DNA from: Cliona cf. orientalis | Taxonomy: Eukaryota; Porifera; Demospongiae; Clionaida; Clionaidae | Assembly (NCBI GenBank): GCA_963930775.1 | Contig: OZ005693.1 | Location: 8,182,006 to 8,246,005 of the forward strand | Reading direction: 5' to 3' | Length of the DNA: 64,000 nt | Shown here: piece after piece, positions 21,909-31,166 of the stretch | Layout of the letters: each line of letters opens with the position of its first letter | Numbering within the stretch: position 1 is the first letter of the stretch | Program-made: the position numbers and the translations under genes | The notes under the pieces: model-generated | What the model saw: the letters and a program-made list of their open reading frames with translations, nothing else | The model's database searches: none | Told to the model about the DNA's origin: nothing

Positions 21909-22437
21909 CACTAGGGTGATGTAAATCATTGAGGGGGCGAGCCTTCGCTCATAGACTATAATAGTAGAGGGGAAGGTACCCCCTCTACTATCCGAGGGTT
22001 CGATCCATAGTACATACAGTACAAGCAGCTATCTGTTGCTCAGCTGATTCAGTCTATTGTCACTATAAAGATCAAGGGATGAGGACAGTTGCGTACCATG
22101 CATGATTCATCCCCAGTGCGTCGGGAGTTTTGCCACTGAGGTTACTCTGACTACTACATGTACAGAATTGTACAGCTAGCTAGCTACTGAAATTAGATCA
22201 TAACGTAGTCCTTGCACCCAGACTATAGGCTTAGCCTTCAATTTTGCTGTGTACTGATGCCTTACCTTTTCTTGTCTTCTAGCAGTCTAGAGTGGATGCG
22301 AGCTGCATCTTTTGGTGAGCTATAATATTTAGAGTTAAACGTGGCCAACGTTGACGATCTTTACCGTAATAATTATGCGCATGCGCTATGAGCTAGCGAG
22401 ACGTATTGCTACATACAATGTCATACCATAGATTATA
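21909..22437. repeat. Segmental duplication, unit 1
   Basis: It starts ACTAGGGTGATGTAAATCAT and includes a small GTAGAGGGG/CCCCTCTAC hairpin. It runs on to GAGCTAGCGAG. A direct second copy follows immediately at 22438-23345. No gene is seen. It lies in the giant intron or gap of ALDH1L copy 2. Confidence 0.75.
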
Positions 22438-23345
22438 TACTAGGGTGATGTAAATCATCAAGGGGACGAGCCTTCGCTCATAATAATATAGACTTTAATA
22501 GTAGAGGGGGAGAATTGGGATGCCCCCTCTACTATCTTCAATCCATAGTACATACAGCTATCTGTTGCTTAACTGATTGTCTATTGTCACAACTAGAGCT
22601 CTGTAGAGCACATACCCCGCATGTTCTGTAGCCACTGTAGCGTAGTATTGCAACACCCTGCGGCATATATATATAGCTGTTCTACCCTTTCCAACATTGA
22701 GCTTGAGCATGCGCAGTCACATCAGCATACTATTATGCTAGTAGAGTGGGTGTGGTCGATGAACCACAGGCATGCTGATCAGAAAATGCACGATTTGTAG
22801 CAGTCTTTTTGAACAATTTGAAGCGCGTAAAAACCAGTTTTTCACCGATATCTACCGATTGGTTGTGCTTATAGCACGCACAGATGCCTAGAACGCGAGA
22901 TCTGGCGATTTTCATGCCAACAACAACGACGATGACAACGACAGACGGACAAACCGATTGCTTTATCCCTTGCGCATGCGCGCGGGGTAATAAAGACCAT
23001 TAAGGGATGAACAGTACAAATGACAGTTGCGTACCATGCATGACTCATCCCCATTAAGTCGGGAATTTTGCCACTGAGGTGATGTATATAGCTACAGAAT
23101 TGTACAGCTAGCTAGCTACTAAAATTACATCATAACGTAGTCCTTGCACCCAGACTATAGGCCTAGCCTTCAATTTTGCTGCAGATACTTGTACTGATGC
23201 CTTATCTTTTCTTGTTTTCTAGCAGTCTACGCGAGTGGATGCGAGCTGCATGTTTTGGTGAGCTATATTTAGAGTTAAAACGCGGCCAACATTGACGATT
23301 TTACCGCAATAATTTGTGCATGTGCTGTGAGCTAGCGAGCATATG
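22438..23345. repeat. Segmental duplication, unit 2 (with nested element)
   Basis: The same sequence as 21909-22437 in the same order, but split by the TTACCCC-type element at 22594-22990. Unit 1 supplies the uninterrupted version (GTCACTATAAAG against GTCACAA...TAAAG). Confidence 0.75.
22594..22990 (-). repeat. TTACCCC-type non-autonomous element, copy 2
   Basis: Inverse orientation to copy 1: it begins TAGAGCTCTGTAGAGCACAT and ends GCGCGCGGGGTAA. It is inserted into the second unit of a direct duplication, so the unoccupied target is visible at about 22070. A short TAA or ATAA duplication may flank it. Confidence 0.8.
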
Positions 23346-23601
23346 TTTGACGTATCACTACATACAAACATACATAAGTACAGCGGTTTTCTCATAGTAC
23401 TGATTAGTGTGGGGCTCACTCAGGCTCGACCCAATAATATAATGTCCTGGCATATGTAGCTACATGTACACGTAGGTGTGGTCAATAGGTGTGGCCTAAC
23501 AGAAGCTCAATTTATAGTGCACACACTAAAATAAGAATAAAAGTGGCTTGTCAATAGAATAATCAGACTACTAGAATTAAGATTGGCTATAATAAGTAAT
23601 T

Positions 23602-25962
23602 TCAATTATGATCAATAACAGTACGCATCCTCGTTTCAATGCAACCACCAACAACCATCATCTCATTGGTTGGGAGGACTGCAACAATACTAAGATATCC
23701 AGCAGTTGGCATGTTGCTGATGAGACCCCAGGAGTTAGTTGTTGGGCTGTACTTGTGAATGGCAGATGAAGGTTTCCTATCTTTATCACATCCACCAACT
23801 ACCAGTAGCTCTCCATTGACAGCTGCACAGGTGGAGTGGTAAGCTGGGGTATCAGCAACTCTGTGCCATATTGCTGATGATGATGGTGATGATCGTAGCA
23901 GTTTTGTCAGTGAGCAGATCAGCACTAACTTGGTCATGCCTTTGTAATTCCATCCTCCCAGCATGTACAGTTGATCTCCATAGATAAAACCTGATGCTAA
24001 AGAGTAGGGGTGAGGGAGGCTGGCCGCTGTTGACCAGACTAGACTTTTAGTGTTCATCACTTCTACTGCGTTAAGCCCATCAGCATATGAAAACCCAATT
24101 GCCCTGCCAGCCACTATGAGGTGCTCCTTTGATGTCACTGCAGTTGTGTCCCGCCTCTTTGTTGGCATGGCAGGGAAGACCTCCTTGTAACCTGGCAGAC
24201 TGAGCAGTTTGTTACCCCGCGCGCATGCGCAAGGGGTAAAGCAATCGGTTTGTCCGTCTGTCGTTGTCGTCGTCGTCGTTGGCACGAAAATCGCCAGATC
24301 TCGAGTTCTAGGCGTCTGTGCATACTATAAGCACAACCCATTGGTAGATATCGGTGAAAAACTGGTTTATACAGGCTTCGAATTGCTCAAAAGGGCTTAC
24401 TAGTGCTACAAATCGTGTATTTTCTGTTCAATATGCCTGTGGTTTATCGACCACACCCACTCTTTAGCATGTTGATGCGACTGCGCATGCTCAAGCTCAG
24501 TGTTGGAAGAGTCGTCAGGTCATAAAACAGCTATGCCGCCGAGTGTTGCAGTACTACGCTACAGTTGCTACAGAGCGTGCGGGGTATGTGCTCTACAGAG
24601 CTCTATGTTTATCCTCATTGAAAACATTCTTACATCCACCAATAGCTGTCAGTTGACCATTGATGATTGCTAAACTACAATATTTGTAGGGATATTCTGG
24701 AAGTTTGCTCCACTTCTTGTTAGATACATCGTAGGAACATGCATACTTCACCATTCCAGTTCATGAAGTAAACCATAAACCCATCCTCCACAGCAGCTCC
24801 CCTGAATATCTTAAATGGTGCCTTGCCACCATCCCTCCAATTTGATGTCATCTTCCTAACTCTGTGTGGGTGTGGCTTGTGGTCTACTTGGAGAGATGGT
24901 TGTATTGGTAATTGTTTCCTTGACTCTCTCTCCTGGAGTTGTCTTCCCCTAACCTGAGCTTGAGAAGGAGGAGGTGGCCGTGCATGGTGGCTTTAGACTT
25001 TGCTGATTCAACTGTTGTCACGTTGCAGTTGTTCCACCTGTCTCTGTAGAGAGTAGTTAGTCTGTTGGATCTCTGCCGTCACTTGCTCTTGTTCTTCCAG
25101 CTGTTTGTTCATTTGTCAAAATCGTCTTTCTCGTGATGCTCTCTCTTCTTGAAGTTGTCTCTCCTCTTGCAACAGTCTATCTCGTTCTTGGAGTTTATTG
25201 TCTTTCTGCTGCAATATTTGATCCTTTTTACGAAGCATTTCATCCTTTTGTCTGTCCTTTTCAAGAATTTGTCTATCCTTTTCTTGCAGCTGCTGTGTTA
25301 GCAGAAGAACTTGATCACTATTCGATTGAACTTCATCTTGTATTTGATGTGTGCTCTCTCTATGCTCCCTGGATTCCTTGAGACCAGCCAGCCTCTGGCA
25401 CAGCTCCTCACTTGAAGGTCGGCCATTCTCTTGGTAATGGAGGCAGTCTACTGCAATCAGTAGCAACATATGGGTAGGATTTATCATATCGATATAATTT
25501 TTCTCCTTTCAGTTTCGAGTACGGGTATGTCTATTGTTCCAGTTGGAGATCTAGAGTCAGGAACGAGTTGATTTCGAGGTCCAGGCTCAGGCACAGTCAG
25601 GTGCACACTTGTATCATGATCACACCCACAGAGAAGCAGTCCAGCTTCTTTGTGTACCTTGGTGGCTCCCTCAGCGCTTCTGGAGGCATGTAAGCCAGCG
25701 TTCCTGGGCACATGGTGAGAGGGGTCATGCTTGGAGCTGCACCAGCTAGCTTGGACATGCCAAAGTCGGTCACTTTAGCTCTTCTCCCAACAATCATCAG
25801 CACATTGTTGCTGGAGAGGTCTCGGTGGATGATGTCATTGGAGTGGAGGTAGGCAATTGCTAAAGCTATATCGTGGCAGATATCCACTTGAACACAGTAG
25901 GCTAGCGACTGCCGTGAGCATTCAAGCATCTTTGTCAAACTCTCGTCAAGCGGTTCCATCAC
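23602..25962 (-). pseudogene. Kinase-kelch gene copy 1, truncated and interrupted
   Basis: It retains kinase residues from MEPLDESLTKML through HRDLSSNNVLM, VTDFGMSKL and YMPPEAL, then coiled-coil and kelch parts. The first ~105 codons and the 5' flank are gone. Family E element 25955-26256 sits exactly at the break, beyond which the usual upstream spacer of the family resumes. A second element (24212-24605) interrupts the kelch region after CQTEQFVT-equivalent sequence. Several frameshifts separate the kinase, coil and kelch segments. The last kelch part is open (about 227 codons after a chimeric start) and ends at 23602. No functional protein is expected. Confidence 0.85.
24212..24605 (+). 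repeat. TTACCCC-type non-autonomous element, copy 3
   Basis: The best-preserved copy: TTACCCCGCGCGCATGCGC...AAGGGGTAA tip hairpin, then GTTTGTCCGTCTGTC, ending GTGCTCTACAGAGCTCTA. It is inserted in the kelch part of the first kinase-kelch copy. The five other kelch copies show the uninterrupted sequence. Confidence 0.85.
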
Positions 25963-26256
25963 GTGATTTAGAAGACCGAAGGGCTCTGTGTAGAATCCCG
26001 AGTGAAGCGAGGGTTCTACTGAGCCCTGAGGTCTTCTAAATCACGTAGAAACAGACTAAGCAGTGTCTAACATGTTTAGATCCTAGCAACAATGCCCAAA
26101 AGCTAGACACATAAACTGCTACCTAACAACAACCCTATAACCATAGGCAAGAAAATTTACATGATTTTCTACAGAGCTTTACATGATTTTCTAAGAAGGA
26201 TAGTTTAACCAATCAGATCACAGTATTTGTTACAAATATGATCTAATGATAATTAT
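25955..26256. repeat. Hairpin element, family E copy 2
   Basis: The core TTTAGAAGACC...GGGCTC...GAGCCC...GGTCTTCTAAA forms a hairpin with an inner AGAATCCCGAGTGAAGCGAG loop region. GTGTCTAAC, then TTTAGATCC and a tail CCAATCAGATCACAGTATTT follow. It replaces the 5' part of the first kinase-kelch copy. Confidence 0.8.
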
Positions 26257-27655
26257 GGCATGTGATACACCCACATATTCAGTGTACTCAATGAATTCTA
26301 TTATGTGGTACACGTGTATATATATATACATTATACAGTAATTCCCTATCAGCTATATATGCTACACACTTCACTCAAAGAGAAACTGTCCCCTAATTTA
26401 ACTGTGGGGAGGGAGAATGTGTAACCAAGGCATACTGAGTGCACTAGCTCATTATCCGGCCTTATGCAGCAGACATGGCATACTATCAACAAACAATTAT
26501 GTTCTGTAGAGTATATTCTGTGTATGTATGGTGATTGAGTGCAAATATCCCACCGTGAGCCTATTGCCTTTCAAGCTGGGCAGACACCTACACTAGCCTT
26601 GTCCCCAGGCCACTGCCGATTTCTCAACATTGAAAAATCTGGAGTGGCCTGGGGACGAGGCTACACCTACACTACTGGTATATATACGTACAATGCAGAT
26701 CTGCAAAAGTATGTTGAAACTGGTATAGATATCCAAGTTAATGATTTTCCTCCACCCTACTGCACTACAGTGTGTAGTGTACAAGAGCCACACTTCCTTT
26801 TAGTTGGTCTTTTCTAACATCTCAAAGCTATACGAATATTTTTTATAGTGGGAGATTTCAAGGAGTCCAATTTTGCCGTTTTCATGATTGATCCACTATC
26901 CACAAAAATTTAATAACCATATTTGTATATTCATGTAACAGCATGATCGCACACATCTACAATGTATGAAAAATGAACTGAAAAAAATTATGAAATTGTC
27001 AACCCATGAAAATTGAATTCCTCAAAAATTTTCTGCTATAAGGTAGCTCTGTACACAACCTCATACAATTTACCCCGGCTGCAAGTGAAACTATAATTAT
27101 TCTGTAAAGCATAGACCCCACGGGCACTGCACTACCATTGCCATTGTGGTGCACTAGTACATGTGTAGCCTAGAGCCAAGTCAAGTGCCATGCATACACA
27201 TACATTGTACAGTTGCATAATACCCGGTATTATGTAGTGTGTATACATATAAATTGACGACCCTTACCTATCACGAGCTCAAGTACGAGTGTGCAGTTGG
27301 TGTGTATGTCTCGTTGTGGTTAATTATTCAGAACCATAATTTATAGTGTTTGTGAACTTTATCAACCAACTGGAAGCTGAAAAATTTTTTGTCTATTTTT
27401 TTACCATTATATTTTTTGATATCATGACTATGCTATCCCTTCACTAAGACGCTTAGATATTGAGATCTGTTCAATTACAGTAATAGTGATAGAACTGATT
27501 ATTTTACCCTACCCATGTGGGATAAAAGGTTGTAGGGATTTGGGACAGTTACACATTTACATGTACACACTGAAAAAATAATTATAAAAAATGAAAGTGG
27601 ATCATCAATGGAAAAAGTAGACTACTCAGATAGGCTACCTAAACTGTACATATGT
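26257..27655. other. Spacer between kinase-kelch copies 1 and 2
   Basis: Non-coding. It shares blocks with the other spacers: GGCATGTGATACACC near 26270, an ACTGTCCCC...AACTGTGG block at 26385-26405 and GAATTGACGACCCTTACC at 27252. It carries a short TAGCCT hairpin at 26594. I see no gene. Confidence 0.6.
26594..26663. repeat. TAGCCT...AGGCTA hairpin element
   Basis: TAGCCTTGTCCCCAGGCCAC is mirrored by GTGGCCTGGGGACGAGGCTA around a CAACATTGAAAAATC loop. The same hairpin lies in the homologous spacers at 30335 and 39071. A shorter relative lies at 43791. Confidence 0.85.
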
Positions 27656-29953
27656 CTATAAAAATTTAAGACAAGTTAAAGTAGCAATTTCAATTTTATC
27701 ATTATCAACATCATAATGATTAATGTACCCACCAACAACCATCATCTCATTGGTTGGGAGGACTGCAACAAAACTGCGCCATCTAGCTGTTGGCATGTTG
27801 CTGATGAGATCCCAGGAGTTAGTTGTTGGGTTGTACTTGTGAATGGCAGATGAAGATTTCCCATCTTTATCACGTCCACCAACTACCAGTAGCTCTCCAT
27901 TGACAGCTGCACAGGTGCAGTAGAGGCCAGCTGGGGCATCAGCAACTCTGTGCCATATTGACGATGACGATGATAATGATGATTCTAGTAGTTTTGTCAG
28001 TGAGCAAGTCAGCACTAACTTGGTGTCTTTTCTGTCACCGTAACCTCCCAGCATGTAGAGTTGATCTCCACAGATTGTTCCTGATGCTTCAGTATAGAGG
28101 TGAGGGAGGCTGGCCACTGTTGACCAGACTAGACTTTTAGTGTTCATCACTTCTACAATGTTCACTTCACCACCAATTGTTCCTCCAGCCACTATGAGGT
28201 GCTCCTTTGATGTCAATGCTGTTGTACTCCGCCTCTTTGTTGGCATGGCGGGGAAGATCTCCTTGTAACCTGGCAGACTGAGCAGTTTGTTGGTGTATGT
28301 ATCCTTATTGCTAACATCCTTACATCCACCAATAGCCGTCAGTTGACCATTGACGACTGCTAAACTGCTATAGTGATAGGGATATTTTGGAAGTTTGCTC
28401 CATTTCTTTTCATGTATATTGTAGGAACACACTTCACCATTCCAGTTCATGAAGTAAGCCACATCCCCATCCACCACAGCAGCTCCTCTGTACATCTTGA
28501 ATGGTGCCTTGCCTCCATCCCTCCAATTAAATGTTATCTTCATAATTTTGTGTGGGTGTGGCTTGTGGTCTACTTGGAGAGATGGTTGTACTGGTAATTG
28601 TTTCCTTGACTCTCTCTCCTGGAGTTGTCTTCCCCTAACCTGAGCTTGAGAAGGAGGAGGTGGCTGTGGTAGCTTTAGACTTTGCTGACTCAGCTGTTGT
28701 TGCAGTTGTTCCACCTGTCTCTGTAGAGAGTGGTTAGTCTGCTTGATCTCAGCCGTTACTTGCTCTTGTTCTTTCAACTGTTGAAATTGTGTCTCTCGTA
28801 TCATTCTCTCTTCTTGAAGTTGTCTCTCCTTCTGTTGTAACAACCTATCTTGCTCTTGAATTTCATTATTTTTCTGTTGCAATGCTCTGCGTGCATCTTG
28901 AACTTGTCGATTGTTTGCATCACCCATTTCGTGAATTGTTTTATCCTTTTCAAGAATTTGTCTATCCTTTTCTTGCAACTGTTGTGTCAGCAGGAGAACT
29001 TGATCGCTATTCGATTGAATGTTATTCTGTATTTGACGTATGCTCTCTCTGTACTCCCTGGACTCCTTGAGACCAGCCAGCCTCTGGCACAGCTCCTCAC
29101 TTGAAGGTCGATCCTTCTCCTGGTAATGGAGGCAGTCCACTGCAATTGGTAGCAACATATGGGTAGGACTTATCATGTCAATATGATTTTTTCTCCTTTC
29201 TGTTTCAAGTACGGGCATGTCTGTCATTCCAGTTGGAGATCTAGAGTCAGGAAGAAGTTGATTTCGAGGTCCAGGCTCAGGCCACAGTCGGGTGCACACT
29301 TGTATCATGATCACACCCTCAGAGAAGCAGTCCAGCTTCTTTGTGTACCTTGGTGGATCTCTCAGTGCTTCTGGAGGCATGTAAGCCAGTGTTCCTGGGC
29401 ACATGGTGAGAGGGGTCATGATTGGAGCTGCACCAGCTAGCTTGGACATGCCAAAGTCAGTCACTTTAGCTCTTCTACCAGCAATCATTAGCACATTGTT
29501 GCTAGAGAGGTCTCGGTGGATGATGTCATTGGAGTGGAGGTAGGTGACTGCTAAAGCAATATCATGGCAGATATCCACTTGAACACAATAGGCTAGCGAC
29601 TGTTGTGAGTGTTCAAACATCTTTGTCAAACTCTCATCAAGCAGTTCCATCAGCAGCACTGGTAGTCTGGACTCAGGATCTCTAGTCATGCCGAGGTACT
29701 GCACAATGTTTGGGTGTCGGATGCTTTCAAGAAAATCACACTCCTGTTGAAATCTACTCATGATTGTGCCCACTCCTGGGTCTGCGGGGTCTAGGATTGT
29801 TGGGTGGAGGACTTTAGCAGCACACGGCAGCTGGTCACACTTGGCCTTGTAGACAGCTCCATAGGAGCCATGGCCGAGGGGTTGGCTCTTGTTTATGTGG
29901 AAGCTTTGATATCGAAAGACATGTTGTTGAGCTTGAAGAATTCGATGGGCCAT
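27656..29953 (-). CDS. Kinase / coiled-coil / kelch protein, copy 2, intact
   Basis: Intronless, 765 codons, start MAHRILQAQQ. The kinase domain is at about 20-310: glycine loop GHGSYG (27-32), AAK lysine 47, helix-C Glu 71, HRDLSSNNVL (146-155), DFG 166-168, PPEA (193-196). HRDLSSNN is typical of TKL / plant RLK-Pelle kinases rather than tyrosine kinases. A Gln/Glu-rich coiled coil (LQEKDRQILEKDK...) spans about 315-440, then a Pro linker (PQPPPPSQAQ), then six kelch repeats to the end, each with a ...VxGG or IxGG strand. No signal peptide or TM is seen, so it is likely cytoplasmic. It probably phosphorylates Ser/Thr, with oligomerisation through the coil and ligand binding through the propeller (inference). 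Neighbour copies on both sides share strand and spacer, which indicates tandem duplication. Confidence 0.9.
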   Translation of the reverse strand: MAHRILQAQQHVFRYQSFHINKSQPLGHGSYGAVYKAKCDQLPCAAKVLHPTILDPADPGVGTIMSRFQQECDFLESIRHPNIVQYLGMTRDPESRLPVLLMELLDESLTKMFEHSQQSLAYCVQVDICHDIALAVTYLHSNDIIHRDLSSNNVLMIAGRRAKVTDFGMSKLAGAAPIMTPLTMCPGTLAYMPPEALRDPPRYTKKLDCFSEGVIMIQVCTRLWPEPGPRNQLLPDSRSPTGMTDMPVLETERRKNHIDMISPTHMLLPIAVDCLHYQEKDRPSSEELCQRLAGLKESREYRESIRQIQNNIQSNSDQVLLLTQQLQEKDRQILEKDKTIHEMGDANNRQVQDARRALQQKNNEIQEQDRLLQQKERQLQEERMIRETQFQQLKEQEQVTAEIKQTNHSLQRQVEQLQQQLSQQSLKLPQPPPPSQAQVRGRQLQERESRKQLPVQPSLQVDHKPHPHKIMKITFNWRDGGKAPFKMYRGAAVVDGDVAYFMNWNGEVCSYNIHEKKWSKLPKYPYHYSSLAVVNGQLTAIGGCKDVSNKDTYTNKLLSLPGYKEIFPAMPTKRRSTTALTSKEHLIVAGGTIGGEVNIVEVMNTKSLVWSTVASLPHLYTEASGTICGDQLYMLGGYGDRKDTKLVLTCSLTKLLESSLSSSSSIWHRVADAPAGLYCTCAAVNGELLVVGGRDKDGKSSSAIHKYNPTTNSWDLISNMPTARWRSFVAVLPTNEMMVVGGYINHYDVDNDKIEIATLTCLKFL

Positions 29954-31166
29954 GGCACTTTGAAACTAACTACATGTACCTAATACTTCACCGATAAGGA
30001 TATAATAATAATAGTACCTATAACTGTATTGCACAATGATCGGGTAACCTTCTACTGATGATGATAGCCTACACATTCCAATCCATTAAGTGTGTATGAA
30101 GTCAGGTACACTAATAGGGGAACTGTCCCCAACATAACTGTGGCCAAAGAATATTAACCAAGGAATGCTGAGTCCACCAGCTGCCATCTGTCCTCATGTA
30201 GACAAACTCACAACCAGATACCAGTGCATGTACTATCAACAAACAATGTAGACATTAGGTTCTGTAGGGTATGCATTCTGTGTATTGTGGTTGAGTGCAC
30301 ATAGCCCACCCTGAGCCTTTTTGCCTTCCTACACTAGCCTCATCCCCAGGCCACTACCGACTTCAATATTGAAAAATCTGGAGTGGCCTGGGGACAAGGC
30401 TACACCTACACTACTACGATGCATGTACCATGCAGATCTGCAGAAGTATGATTGTGAAACTGGTGTAGGTATCCAAGCTACAGCGATTCTCCTCCACCCT
30501 ACTGCACTACAGTGTGCAGTGTACAAGAGCCATACTTCGTTTCAGTCAGTCTTTTCCAACATCTCAAAGCTATGCGATTATTTTTTTAGTGGGAGATTTT
30601 TCAAGGAGTCCAATTTTCACTGTTTTCGTGATTGATCAACTATCCGCAAATTGTGTTTGCACATAACAGCATGATTGCACACATTTACGTGTATGAAAAA
30701 TGAACTAAAGAAAATTATGAAAATCATCTACCCATGAAAATTGTGAACTCCTTGAAAATGTTCTGCTATAAGGTAGCTAGCTTTGTACACAGGTTTTTCA
30801 TACAAACTAATCCCAGATGCAAGTGAAATTATAACTCTGTAAAGCACAGATCCCATACACACTGTACTACTATTGCCATTGTGGTGCATTAGCTTAGAGC
30901 CATGCAAAGTTTATGCAAAGTTCCATGCATACACTTACGTCTTACATTTGCGTGTGAATTGATGACCCTTACCTAAACAAGCTCAGGAATGTATATACAT
31001 GTACGTGTGGTAAATAGGCGTGGCTAAACAAAACACAATTTATAGCATTCGTGACTCTTATCAAGAATTCTAAAGTGAAATAAGTAAGTTTTTGACATTG
31101 TGACAGCACAATCGATCCATTCACTAGGATGTAATGATATTGATTTTTGTGTGAACAACAAAATTT
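29954..31166. other. Spacer between kinase-kelch copies 2 and 3 (5' flank of copy 2)
   Basis: The first ~100 bases after the start codon (AATACTTCACCGATAAGGAT, then CACAATGATCGGGT) recur upstream of every copy, so they are the best candidate promoter region. It then holds an ACTGTCCCC block, a TAGCCT hairpin at 30335 and GATGACCCTTACC at 30961. No gene is seen. Confidence 0.6.
30335..30402. repeat. TAGCCT...AGGCTA hairpin element
   Basis: TAGCCTCATCCCCAGGCCAC pairs with GTGGCCTGGGGACAAGGCTA around TTCAATATTGAAAAATC. It lies in the homologous position to the hairpin at 26594. Confidence 0.85.
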
